A DNA stretch of 64,000 nucleotides, from positions 12,400,001-12,464,000 of the forward strand of contig AP026539.1 in NCBI GenBank assembly GCA_026075535.2. The letters run 5' to 3'. Every line of letters starts with the position of its first letter. The first letter of the stretch is position 1. Below, in pieces: positions 30,330 to 41,999 of this stretch. This stretch comes from Tricholoma matsutake. Taxonomy: Eukaryota > Basidiomycota > Agaricomycetes > Agaricales > Tricholomataceae. The notes beneath the pieces were generated by a model. That model was not told where the DNA came from. It did no database searches and was given only the letters and a program-made list of their open reading frames with translations. The position numbers and the translations under genes are program-made.

Positions 30330-32785
30330 GTCAGGACTTGAAGTTGACTCACACCATACTCACCACTCCCCCAAATACAACTTTGTCACTTCCCCAGTCA
30401 ACTCCAATCAAGATCGATACTTCCATGAGACTTCCCTTTACTACCCATAACAAATATTGTATAGAATCATGTACTGCAATGGCAGTGGAGATGGAGAAAT
30501 ATCTTGTTGGCCCAATGCCCATCCAACAGTTTCTGGATGATTTCTTTCCAGTCAAGAAACTCCCCCATCTTTCAAGTTCTAATATTCCTTGATTCAAATG
30601 TGGCAAGTATAATACTACCATTCAAGCTAAAACAGAAATAAATACATACAACCCCTTCATGAGTTTCAGCTACCTAATAACTTGCTTGTTCTCTCACAAA
30701 TTTTTTCTTCAAGGTAAAATCAACTCAAGTATTTGCTCCTAAACTCAAAATTGTCAATTCATCTGATATCCCTGATTGTAATCCTCAACTCGATTTTCCA
30801 TTCAAGATCAAACCTGATATCTCCATCTATTCCATTGACTCGTTCCCTGGGGTGGTGACTGATTCTTCAAAAGTAGAGATGTTCCTTGAGTTCAAGTGGA
30901 AATCCAGTGATGATCCGTTCTGTGATGTGTATGACATAGAACATCTGCATGACAAGGACCACAAGACTGTTAAGTCATTCCTTTGCAACACAAAAGCACT
31001 CTAGGGCAGATTACTGCTTATGCTGCTGCTCAACTTGGCTCCCAATTTCATACCCATATCTATTCCATCCTTATCATAAAGGATACATCAAGGATACTTC
31101 AGTGGGACAGATCTGGCACACTTGTGACTGAAGCTATCAAATACAATGAATGTTGCCATCTCACTGAGTCTTTCCATTGCTACTCAGAAGTCTTGCCAGA
31201 GATGCATGGTAACGATCAGTCTGTAATGGATCCAACACTGGCTGAAGCAGTCATGGCTAGGCAAGCCTTGAACCTAGACAACACAGTCCCCCTTGTCTAG
31301 CTTACAATCCCTGACATGGATGGCTCTCCACTCTATTATATTGTGGCTAGCCCTTGGGTGACTCTCTATACCCCACCAGGGTGTGCTACCTGTGGATTCC
31401 CAGCATACGATGTCTCAGGATGGATGCCAGTGTTCATGAAGGATTCATGGAGGGTGGATATACCAGATATATGGGCGGAGGGGCTCATATATAATAAATT
31501 GAAGGCAGCCGGTGTTTCCCATGTTCCAGACTGTCTGTCATCAGGAGGTATCTTGATGAACCGGTACCACACTACAAAGACATTTAAGTATATCAATGTG
31601 CCATGGGCCTGCTATTTGACTGCACATTTTGTTCCTCATCGACACTATCATCTCACTTTGGATGTCATTGGGTGTTCCCTGAAAACATTTCGATCTTCTT
31701 ATGAAATGGTGTCTGTTGTGCATGATGCAATTATAGGTAAGCTTTTGTGATGCAGCTGAGAGGCAGAAGTTGACTATGCATGCATTTTAGCACTTATGGA
31801 TGCTTATAGAGCCAGGTTCTTGCATCACGACTTTAGTCCTGGCAACATCATCATCACCGTGGATGGCAAGGGACTGCTCATCGATTGGGATTTGTCAAAA
31901 CTTTTGGCTGGGAAGTCGGAAACTCCTAGGCATGCAATGCAAACCGTGCATCCCAAATTCCAACTTTTTATTGTGATTCCAACTAACACTGCTCTATAGG
32001 GTACCTGGCAATTTATGTCTGCTAGATTAGTTGCTCGACTGGATGGAGTGCACAGCTTCCAGGATGATCTCGAGTTGACAATCTATGTGTTGCTATACAT
32101 GATCTTGATGTATTCTGAGACATCTGATAGGGATTGGGTGCTGACATTTCTGTCTGGTGTCCTTGATCCTCAACCTCATGGGGAGACTGGTTGATTTAAC
32201 AAGGCAGACTCTCTCAAGGCATGGACATTTTTACAACAAGTCAATTTTACTGGCCAACATGCCCTTCATCATCTTATCAATCAGCTGGGTGACCTATTTG
32301 CAGTCCGATATGAGGACAAGCCCACTGGAGCCCAAGAGACTATAGCGAATGTCTTAAAGATGGTGATGGCAGCTGACCCTGATAATGCTGAGATTGCAAA
32401 GGCACATAAGGCAACCTTCTCTTACTCATATTGGACATGGATGAATGCACTGAATGACCACCAGCATACAATCAAACTCTTTGAAGTTGTGCTGTGAGAT
32501 TCTGCCTCATGGCCAGTGAATGATATTGCAGTAAAGTGGGAGTTCCAAACCAGGACACCGTTACCTCATCCTGTGACCAAGACTGGATGGGATATGCCAT
32601 TTTTTGTTGTTGGATTAGACAAGGATGATGATGTAGAGATGGATGAAATGTCGTGGGCAGATACTGGTGGTTCTGAGAGGTCTGATGACTCTGACCAGAT
32701 GATGGTGGCTGATGACAGTGAGGTTAGTAATAGCTCTCTTCTACCTGAGATGTGTAATTCTGATTTTATGTTCAGGAGTGAGTAA
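30330..32785 (+). pseudogene. FunK1-type fungal protein kinase
   Basis: FunK1 kinases are a basidiomycete-expanded family of protein-kinase-like proteins. The N-terminal part (MAVEMEKYLVGPMPIQQFLD at about 30480-30545) and the middle (SFPGVVTDSSKVEMFLEFKW, WGQITAYAAAQLGSQFHTHI, ILQWDRSGTLVTEAI) match the family order. The catalytic loop is FLHHDFSPGNIIIT (HRDxSxGN in the family, Arg replaced by His) and the metal-binding segment is GLLIDWDLSK. GTWQFMSARLVARLD and FQDDLE follow. The C-terminus is acidic (KDDDVEMDEMSWADTGGSER). In-frame stops (near 31300, 32195, 32495) and mixed frames suggest a decayed copy, although introns may explain some breaks. It begins only about 120 bases from the left end of element I. 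Confidence 0.82.
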
Positions 32786-33049
32786 GCTATTGCTCACCGA
32801 ACACCAACAGTCAGCAACCTTCATCAGATAATCGATTATACTTGAGCTTCGGTTATGAGTCTTATGACAATACCCATCTTTTCTTTGAGTGTTGGCCATT
32901 ATCTTTCCCTGACATAGTGATTATTCATTGACTGCCTGTCACAATTTATCTTCAGATTCTGTATTATTGTCGATTCCTACATACCTGTTTTGAATATACT
33001 TGCTCTGATTACTGGATTTGTTTATAGCCTTGGAGTGTTGTATAAGAAC

Positions 33050-34429
33050 TAGTCTTTGAAGGTCCAGTCAGGTTGTCTCACTTACAAAATCCCACCAACC
33101 GTGACCACAACCATGGCCAACCAGTTGGTGACTGGTTGTTGTCAGCTTGCAACTAGTTCCAACCAGTCGCAACCATACATATGTACAGTAATTTGTAAAT
33201 AATAATATGTATTAATAAAACTAATAATAAAATAACAAGAACCTTCCCCCTACTTGCATTGGGAGTGAGAGAGGGGGGGAGGTAGCTGTAGTCACGTAGA
33301 AAAGATCAAGAACCCCCCTGCTCACATTTGGAGCAAGAAAGGGGGGTGGGGGGCCACCGTCATCATTATTGGGGTTGGTGGTGGGTGTTGGTGATGTGGC
33401 AGTGGTGCTATGTCATCATCGTCATTGTTCTTGGGGTTGGCAATGTTGTGGCGGTGCCACATCATTGTCATCAGGTTGGTGTGGCGGCCTGTCATACCCC
33501 CATTGTCATTCCTCTCAATCAGCACCCCCATCTCCCCCTGCGAGCAGTGGCTCACAGGCTGGGTGGTGGTGCTGGAAACATATTAGAGACCCCTCCATCT
33601 TGCATTTGGAGCAAGGGAGGGGGGTGTCACCATAGAAAAAGAACATACCTCTCCATCTTGCATTTGGAGTAAGAGAGGGGGCATGTCACATCTAGGTGGG
33701 GTGGGTTAGCTGTGATGTGGCATGGAGGTGGGTGCGGCTGGGGGCTTACCTGGCAGGCATCCCCCTGCTGGGGTCTCCTGGTGTCCCTCCCCATCCTCCT
33801 GACTGATCAGCACTCCTCACATCCCATTTTGATGGGGAGGAGGAGGTAGAGTGGGTGGGTGTGGTTTGTACATGTCGGCGCACATCGTTACCAAAGAATT
33901 TCAACCTAAAAACATAGAAATAAAGTTAGTAAACATAAAGATATACAAAAGAAAACTTGCCGTGGGCCCAAATGACGATAATGTTGTTTGGGCCCATGTT
34001 GTTTGTGGCCATCATTGTTGTTGTCATGAGAAGTGAATGACAGCACATACAAACAAATGTGTTGCACTGCTGTTTACTTGCACCACACATATTCAAACAT
34101 ATACAAATGGCCCAAACATATATAAACCCTTGCCCATCCAACCTGTCATTCCTTGGGCATGCCCCAAATTTGTTACGGAGTAAGTAAATTGCATAGAAAA
34201 TAAAATAAAAATTGTACTATCTAAGATTGAGTAGCGAGGTAAGGCCACCCAGTTGCGACCGGTTGTGACCAGTTCCAATTGGTTGGACTTGCGAGCCTGA
34301 GCCTACCAACTGCAACCACAACTGTTGACACTGAGGCCCAACTGCAACCAGAAAGACTGGTTGCTTGTGGTTGGGTCCAGTTGAGTTCTGGTTTTTTTTT
34401 GGTTGCAGCAACTGGACCCTCAAAGAGTA
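33050..34429. mobile_element. Element F: non-autonomous TIR transposon, 1380 bases
   Basis: The perfect 8-base duplication ATAAGAAC flanks it (33042-33049 and 34430-34437). The ends are TAGTCTTTGAAGGTCCAGT and, reversed, TACTCTTTGAGGGTCCAGT, 17 of 19 matching. AACCAGT/ACTGGTT words form subterminal repeats (33100-33180 and 34245-34370). Four hairpins lie at about 33243-33283, 33311-33349, 33588-33622 and 33647-33682. A GAGCA-type palindrome (TGCGAGCAGTGGCTCACA, about 33538-33555) and a GGGCCCAAA palindrome (33964-33995) are shared with elements B and C. I see no tRNA-like module and no gene. Confidence 0.9.
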
Positions 34430-34481
34430 ATAAGAACGTGGTTCAATTCATGACTCTTCTTGCAAGAAATCGAGCCCTATA

Positions 34482-37477
34482 ATGGCGATGCATCGGAATC
34501 ATCCAGCTACACAAGTATGCCTGCAACCTAACACAGTTACTGAACAACCAACTGACACTACAAACAGTCAAACACACACTCTTGTACTACCCAGCAACCT
34601 AATGAGGCTAATGCTCCCAAGGATGGCAAATTATTTGATCTCAATGTCTCTGGTAGCGAGAGTGATGGGCCTGTCCAGCCAGCTCATCAGCCTCATAGAC
34701 GAGCTCAAGATGCAACCACTGGTACTGGTGCCACTGAAGTGGATCAACACATCAATGACCCGACCCAAGTCCAAGATTCACAGAAAGTTGCTGATACTCA
34801 TCACTTCTTCAAATGACAGGGTGACAGCAACATTTATAAAGTCTGCAAGTAGGCACTTTGCATCTTGGTTTTTCTGATTGACTGAAGACAATGTTGCTTA
34901 TAGGAAGATGTATGATGACAACCCTGTGAGTTGGCCAAGCAGCAGATGCTATGTATACTCAAAAGGAACATCGACTACATCACTTAGGCCTCACATCAAA
35001 AAATAACATTTGGAAGAGTATAAGAGGTTAGCAAAAGAGCATGGTTGGAAGATATTGCTACCAGGGCTCATTTCCCAAGCTTGGTCGGAACCAGCTGTGC
35101 CAGCTACAATCTGACAAATTTGACCAACATCCCTTTCATGAGTACCTGCTAAGGTTCATCATTGCGGATGATCAGGTATATGTCTTTCCCTCCTTTGCAT
35201 CCAAGTAACTGTCTCATTTGAATCATTCCATGTTTCACAGTCCTTGAATGTCATAGAATGTCATGAATTCAGGGCTTTGCTACTTCTCTTACAAAATGAC
35301 CTAAAGGAAATAATGATTCCACACCATACCAAGATGCGTGAGCTTATTGTCAAAGCATGGTGGCACTATTTCAAAGTCATGAAGAAGGATCTCAAGGTAC
35401 TCCAGGCTCTACCTTACTGTGTTTAATGCTCACTAACATAATATATCTAGCAAGCCATTGGTAGAGTCTCATTTACCACCAACATCTGGTTGAATAAAAA
35501 TTGTCGACCCCTTCTTGCAATCACAGCTCACTGGATAGCAAAAGTGGAAGGGTCGACTTCCCTGCAACTGAAAGCCTCACTCATAGCCTTTCATCATCTT
35601 TGTGGTGGTCATGATGGTGTGTCGCTTGGGAAAACTGTCCTCCGCCTTCTTGATAGGGCAGGTGTTACCATCAAGGTAGCATTTTTTATTGTAGGCCATG
35701 GATTTACTGATTTGACTATCTGCCAAGGTTGGCCATTTCACTGTAGACAATGCCAGCAATAACAAGACCATGATACAAGAGTTAGACTGGTTACTCCAGG
35801 CTCACAAGATTCCCTTTGACACTCAAGATCAAAAGATTATGTGTTACTCACATGTCATAGATCTTAGCTGTGGACGTATTATCAATGGGCTCCCTCAGGT
35901 CAATACACACTCTGATATCAGTGATGGGGATGCTGATGAATTACCTTTACTTACTGAGCCAACATATACTGATGCAATTGCACATGATACTATATCCCAT
36001 GCTCGCACTGTTGTCCAGGTTATTCGAGGATTGGGAATGTGTAGCAATGCATTTGGTGATGTCATGAATGAATGTGCCATGCCATTCTGGACATTACAAA
36101 TGGTAATTTTAAGGGCTGGTTCAAGGCAGGGCAACCTCTCAAGATCATACAACTCAAGAGACTACAACTACTGCGAGATGTGCACACTAGATGGGACTCT
36201 GAATTCTATATGCTGAATAGACTTCACGAATTATGCCTGGTAGCTTTTTTGCATCTTTTGATTCTGATTGCTGACAAACAATATTCAACATGACAGGCAG
36301 TCAATTACTTCCTCACTCTCCCGAATAACAATCAGCTAGCAAAGTATAAAATACATCCCCAGGAATGGCAAGTCATGCAAGATGTGGAGTTGATTCTAAG
36401 TGTGAGTATATCAGATCTCAGATATCCTAACCAAGCAACACCATCACCAGATTCTGCATAAAGTATAACACATTACAGCAGCAGAGAAGACCCCAATTTT
36501 GTCAGGTGCCATTCCCACCTTCAAAATGTTTATGTCACGATGGAAGAAAATTGCCAGGGAACACCCCCATCTTAAGGACCTGATTAAGCCTGGCCTTGAC
36601 TGGGCTTACATGTACTATGGTCAGATGGATCGTACAAAGGCATATATCATTGCAATGTGTAAGCAATTAACTTGATTAACAATTGTTACTAATGTAACAA
36701 TTATATATTAAGTGCTTAACCTGGCTATCCAGATGTCATAGATACAAACACACTGGGATAACCGATACATCGAGGATGCCAAAACAAAGATTCTGGAATT
36801 GGTGAGCAGGTGTTACGACATAACAACAGTAAATATCTAACTGTCCTACAAGATGGGGGAATATTGTGAAAATGTCACTACAGAAGCAGAAACTGAACAG
36901 CCAGCCTCTGAGGATCCATGGCCAGGATATATGTCACTTGCAGCACAATATGGTTTGGGGGATGAAATGGAGATTGGTAGCTCTACTAGTTCACATCATC
37001 AAGCAACCATCGAAGAAGAGTACTCATCATATATTACAGCTCCTCTCTCCCCAGCATCAATGGACATCCTCAAGTTTTGGGAGGTAAGTTTGTGGACATA
37101 GCGCTAACAGATATCTAACACATTGATTCTCAGGTGAACAGCAGCACATTTCTGACACTTTTTAGAATGGTGATGGACTACCTTCCAATTCAAGCCTCAG
37201 CTGTACCCTATGAATGAATTTTTTCTTCAAGTGCCAAAACTGACACAAAGAAACAAAACCACATCAGTCCCTTACTCATGGAAGCCCTGCAGATGCTCAA
37301 ATTCTACCTGAAGAAAGAACATCTCAACTTCACAGAATCATGGGTGATGCCAGAATCACAGATGACTGAGGACGACCCAGACAAAGATCATGATCTTCTA
37401 GACAATTTGCTTGGAGATGTTGGAGTCCAGGATACTTTAGATAGTATCATGCAGTCCATTGAAGTCGATGAAGCCTG
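34482..37477 (+). pseudogene. hAT transposase with BED zinc finger, probable transposase of element I
   Basis: The N-terminal part contains a BED finger split by an intron (NIYKVCK, then KGTSTTSLRPHIKK and LEEYKRLAKEHGW). The catalytic core continues with HPFHEYLLRFIIADDQ, TTNIWLNKNCRPLLAITAHW, FTVDNASNN, IMCYSHVIDLSCGRIINGL and LLRDVHTRWDSEFYMLNRL. The C-terminal dimerisation region reads FLTLFRMVMDYLPIQASAVP, then IFSSSAKTDTKKQNHISPLL and MLKFYLKKEHLNF, a full hAT signature. At least eight exons in different frames are needed. Stops occur after HHFFK (CHH FFK* near 34814) and before IFSSS (near 37217). No separate TIR pair around this gene was found, so I assign it to element I, which has the matching 8-base duplication. 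It could instead be a nested element. Confidence 0.82.
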
Positions 37478-37922
37478 ACTCAGACAGTCTGAAATGTGTA
37501 GTTCTCTAGCTGCTTACCTATGTCTTGTGTTACTTTCTCACTTGTGTACAGTAGTATTTCTTTGCTTTTTGCCTTTTTTCAGTAACTTCAGTTCAAAACT
37601 GCTCATGAATATATGATTTTCTCTTAAGCCTCAGCGAACTTTAACTTCAAGTTTGGTTAAAGTTACAGGTCACAGTATTACAGTCACTCTTTTTAAGTCA
37701 TCTGCCAATGCCATGCTCCAGTGACAAGCTCCTGGATGCAGCTGGAAGAAACTCCCAGCATGCTACTTGACACCAGTCTCCAGTGATGGCCTCTCACCAG
37801 CTAGCTGGGACATGAGGGGTGAACTGTAGGAAACTAAAGCGCTGAGATTGGTGCTCTGCAGTTCACAAGGCATTTAACCCTAATATTGGGGGGCTATGAT
37901 CAGCTCAGCCTTTGTCAGGACC
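37478..37922. other. 3' flank of the hAT gene
   Basis: This noncoding stretch contains likely 3' untranslated sequence and a CCAGTGAC/CTCCAGTGA word pair near 37720-37785. No gene is recognised. Confidence 0.4.
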
Positions 37923-38677
37923 TGTTACAATTTGTTATCTGGACCTGCAAGACTGGGCACTTCATTTTTCTTGTTTGACTCGACTCACTTCTGATGGGAG
38001 ACACTTTGACGCATGATGACTCCATGCACCCGAACCCACTTCCATGCATGCTGTGATATGACAGCCCTTTGACATGAGGTCCATGACATTGGACACTCAC
38101 AATCGACATGCTGCGCTGCAGCATGTCCTTGACATTGGATCCTTGACATTGGATCCGTAACATCAGACGCCTCATGCCAGGCATGAGGCTATTCTCTTAT
38201 TGATCCCTGACATGCTGTGCCGCAGCACTCCGTAACATCGGATGCCTCACACAAGGCATGAGGCCTGTCTTTTCTATTGTTCTTTCTATTTATACTTGAT
38301 AATGATCCTACATTCTGATTGGACAATAGATATCTTTGAACCGTATATAAGCTGTAGTAATACTGCCTGTATTCCCCAGCTTGACCTAATTCAAATAATG
38401 GTCTTAGACTCAACCAGAACACTCAACAGCTTAGGAAGCCCCTAGCTGTGATAATTCGAACTCAACAGTTGGAAAGCCTCCAACTGTGATACATGAACCA
38501 ACGGTCTAGGCAGAAAGCCTCTGAGTATGGACAGCCGTATTGACTTAGGAAGCACCAAGTCCTGAACAGAACCTGATACAGTAAGAAAGCCTCTTACTGC
38601 AAGAACCGATACAGTTGGAAAGCCTCCAACTGCAACATATGAAGACTAGGCTGAGTTAAGGACCTATAGTCTTAACA
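37923..38677 (+). repeat. Solo LTR of the gypsy-2 family
   Basis: A 755-base block from TGTTACAATTTG to GTCTTAACA is the reverse complement of the gypsy-2 LTR type (46011-46606, 52730-53445). It is flanked by the perfect 5-base duplication GGACC (37918-37922 and 38678-38682). No internal sequence follows, so it formed by LTR-LTR recombination. It contains TTGACATTGGATCC repeats and a CCTCATGCC-AGGCATGAGG palindrome near 38170-38190. Confidence 0.93.
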
Positions 38678-38792
38678 GGACCTGGTCAAGTTAGGGAGAG
38701 TGCTAGTAGTTCCAGGGTAGAAATCTGGAGGGCAGGAGGCGGGCCCCCCCACTGGCTGAAACACTTCGTTCCCGCACCACAAGTGCATAGGA

Positions 38793-39610
38793 ATGGGTCA
38801 GCGCATATACTTTCTAGTCTTCTTATTGGTACATATTTTCGCTAAACTTGTCCTTCACATATCCATAAATTACAACCCTATTCAAGATGCTGATGAGTAC
38901 AATGACGAGCTCATAGGAGAGCTTTGTATACTTTTCTCTTTGCTTCTAATGCATATATGGGCTTCCTTTCTGGTCCAAAACTGATGTGTATATGATATCC
39001 TATCCCAGCACCACCACACACAATCTATTCTCAACCAACTCAATACCCTCTCCATGACGCACAAGGCCCTCACATCAAATTACAACATGCACCAGCAAGA
39101 AATGGTTTCAGTCCAACAAGAACTTGATGTGGCCAAGCATGAAGTTGGATATATTCAAGGGGATCTTGCCCTAGTGAACAATAGCAAGGAGAAGATGCAG
39201 AAAGAGCTCGACAAAATGCTGGAGCAGCTGGGAAATGCTTGAATCGAATTGAAGGCGGAGAGAGAGGAGAGAAAATGTAAGATAGCTGGCATGAGGGAAA
39301 GATTAGACACAAATTTAGTCGAACATTTGTTCCCAATTCCTTTTGCTTTGTTGATGTGTAAAATATCCAGCTATGCACAACTACAAACATCTTTTTGATC
39401 TCTGAAGCTTTTGTACGATGCTTCCCAAGCCTTGCTGAGTGAAATGCGCCACAGTTGTGGATGGGCAGCTGATGGTCTATGGAGTATGTTAATGTTCTTG
39501 CCACTATCACAGAATAATGCTGATATAAACATCGAAGCTCTTGAACCTCTCTTGGATGCTGCCAACAACTACACCCACTCAGGAGGGTCCTTGGGGAGCT
39601 TCAGGACAGA
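38793..39610 (+). pseudogene. Hypothetical coiled-coil gene fragment
   Basis: A hydrophobic frame (MGQRIYFLVFLLVHIFAKLV) is followed by LNTLSMTHKALTSNYNMHQQ and a strong coiled-coil stretch (VQQELDVAKHEVGYIQGDLA, KEKMQKELDKMLEQLGNA, then a TGA stop, then IELKAEREERK). A further frame to 39610 reads ALLSEMRHSCGWAADGLWSM and ALEPLLDAANNYTHSGG. I do not recognise the family. It lies between the solo LTR and the oxalate decarboxylase start. Stops and frame changes suggest decay or unrecognised introns. Confidence 0.4.
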
Positions 39611-39688
39611 TTAGCTGGCTGTAATATCTTTTCTGTTTTCCGAGCCTAATATTGACCCTGTCGTATGCCACACCCGCGCCGGCATTTA

Positions 39689-40331
39689 TGTTACAATTTT
39701 CCTTGTAACTCATGGAACCCAACCAACCCAACCAACCCAACGATCCCCTCCAGACAGGAGGCACTACCTGATTCATGCCTAGGGCATGTCCTTGACACCA
39801 GACACATGCATCCGATCCCCTTCCCATGGAAGGCACCCTTGATGCATGGTGACTCCATGCACCCGAACTCATTCTCACACAAGCTGTGATACAACAGCTT
39901 CTTGACATGAGGTCCATGATGTAGGACTCATGATCGACATCAGATCCTTGACATCGGATCCATGACATTGGATGCCTCATGCTAAGCATGAGGCTTATTG
40001 TTTCTATTCTTACTGATATGCATCTACCTTTCCGATTGGACGATAAGGACCTCCCTTGTAGTATAAGTACTGCAACTCATAGTAGGGATGTCCTTAGTTT
40101 AGATCTAGGCAATTAACAGCCTTAACTTGTGAACTCGTAAACTTACTCAAAACCACTAAGGAAGCCCCTTAGTGCATGAACCTGAACGACTCTATGCAGA
40201 AGGCCTGCTAGAGTTCACTCTCCATCTTACGTCGGATGCTCCAAGTAAGACCAGTGCTGAACGACTCGTCGAGGAAGCACCTCGTCAAACAACATCGACT
40301 AGATCGAGTGGTTGAGGCTTTGCCCTTAACA
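39689..40331 (+). repeat. 5' LTR of gypsy-1
   Basis: It begins TGTTACAATTTTCC and ends GCCCTTAACA. It contains TTGACATCGGATCC repeats and the palindrome GCCTCATGCTAAGCATGAGGC, features shared with the gypsy-2 LTRs. A TATA-like stretch (TAGTATAAGTAC near 40059) may mark the promoter. Confidence 0.93.
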
Positions 40332-40399
40332 TAAGATCTAAACTATCTGCTAGCCCACCTACCTAGGTGTAGGCAATACATCTCGAAACACACCACAGC

Positions 40400-41543
40400 A
40401 ACCTGGGTCTAGACAAACCCCAGACTGACCACCAAGAGAAGCAGAACCACAGCCAGGTTCATCATGGTACCAATACAACGGAAGACTAGTCCGTTACTTG
40501 ACCCCAGCACAGCGTTGGTTCTACAGATCAACCAACAGACAAAGAGGAGATTTCCTCACCGACGAAGAATTTGAACGACCACACACACCCCCACCCAAAA
40601 CATCCACCCACTTCCTAATAGATGAAATTGACAACCTCCACAATGAGATGTCCGAACCCACCGCAACCACACTAACAATGTCTGTGAAGGACATTCAAAT
40701 CTGATCACCTACAGACTTCTCAGGAGAGCGGACCAAGACTGCCAAGTTCCTGTAGGAGATAGACCTGTACTTGCGAATCAATGACCAGGTCTACGACATG
40801 AATGACAAGAAGATCATCCTCATGCTGTCCTTCATGAATGGAGGGACAGCAGCTGCCTGGGCGCAGGCATTTGTCAATCAACATCAGTCCAAGGGACTTG
40901 GAGAATATGCAGACTTCCGACAGAAGGTCCTAGAGGCCTTCTCACCGATCGACAATGCCATAATGGCAAGACAGAGATTAAGAATCTCAAACAAGGTTCA
41001 GGGAACGTTGAAGAATATGTGGTGAACTTCCACATCCTGAAAGACAGGACGGGAATCACCAAAGATGCAGCCATGATTGAGTACTTCATGGATGGACTGC
41101 ATCCCAAATTACTGAAGAGGGTACACACAATGGAGACAGTGCCCAACACTCTCGAAGGCTGGATAAAGGCAGCTTCGAAATACAAAGGCCAATGGAAATG
41201 GGCCATGGCAATCCTGGGAAAGACCAGGCAAAACCAGATGACAAAAGAAACAATGCAGAAAGGACAGCCCTCTCTTGACATCAACCGACTGACAAACCAA
41301 GAATGCGTGGAACACCTCCAAAATGGATTGTGTTTCATCTGTCACCAACCAGGACACCGATCGTCTGACCACAAGGAGGGGAAGAGCCCCACCCAGATGG
41401 GATCAGCACCCCCTCCCTACTGAAACCACTTCACCCAGAGAAGGACTGGGGTGGACACCTATCAGAAGATCTGCACAATGCTGGATGAACTAGATGAAGA
41501 GAAAGAACGAGCTCTCAACCTCATGGAGGAATTGGGTTTTTAG
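40400..41543 (+). pseudogene. Gypsy-1 Gag
   Basis: The coding sequence begins before the first Met-like frame, around WYQYNGRLVRYLTPAQRWFY, which aligns with gypsy-2 WYRYQGRLVQ. The capsid region follows (FLRINDQ-type YLRINDQVYDMNDKKIILML, SFMNGGTAAAWAQAF, AMIEYFMDGLHPKLLKRVHT). The zinc knuckle is C-F-I-C-H-Q-P-G-H-R-S-S-D-H, with His in place of the last Cys, as in gypsy-2. Stops TGA at 40702 and TAG at 40753, and a one-base frameshift near 40970, break it. Gag ends with LGF and a stop at 41541-41543. Confidence 0.85.
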
Positions 41544-41557
41544 AACAGTGGCCTGAT

Positions 41558-41953
41558 ATGACGCCAGTCACCGCTGTAGTCTCCTTAGGGTCTGTACTCT
41601 TAGCTACCATGAATAGACAATCTATGCACCTGTCTATTTGGGTAGCTGAGACAGACAACGGGAAAGACGTCGCAACAAATGCACTCCTCGACTCTGGAGC
41701 AGGAGGAGTCTTTATTGACTCAAAATTTGTCGAACAAGAAGGGATCAAGACATATCCCTTAGGCTGCACCATCCAGGCCACAAACATAGATGGAACCCTG
41801 AACAGGCAGGGAACGATCACCACATGTGTGAAGGGGAGGCTCCACATCAATGGGAGGAGCTACCCAATGGAATACCTAGTTGCCAGACTAGGTAAAGAAT
41901 CAGTAATCCTGGGCCTGCCATGGCTGTGGGAGATAAACCCAATAATCAACTAG
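41558..41953 (+). CDS. Gypsy-1 aspartic protease domain
   Basis: The frame encodes about 131 residues from MTPVTAVVSLGSVLLATMN, with the retropepsin active site NALLDSGAGGVFI and the flap-side YLVARLGKESVILGLPWLWE. It ends at a TAG where gypsy-2 has WR (INPVIDWR), so the stop is secondary. It lies in a different frame from Gag, so Pol expression would need a frameshift. Confidence 0.85.
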   Translation: MTPVTAVVSLGSVLLATMNRQSMHLSIWVAETDNGKDVATNALLDSGAGGVFIDSKFVEQEGIKTYPLGCTIQATNIDGTLNRQGTITTCVKGRLHINGRSYPMEYLVARLGKESVILGLPWLWEINPIIN

Positions 41954-41999
41954 AAGAAGGGAACCTTTGAGTTCCGAGATGAAGAACGACAGGCTCAAA

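Noticed and set aside
34482..37477. The hAT gene as a separate nested transposon
   Set aside because: I looked for a closer TIR and 8-base duplication pair around it and saw none, so I assign it to element I. This remains open.
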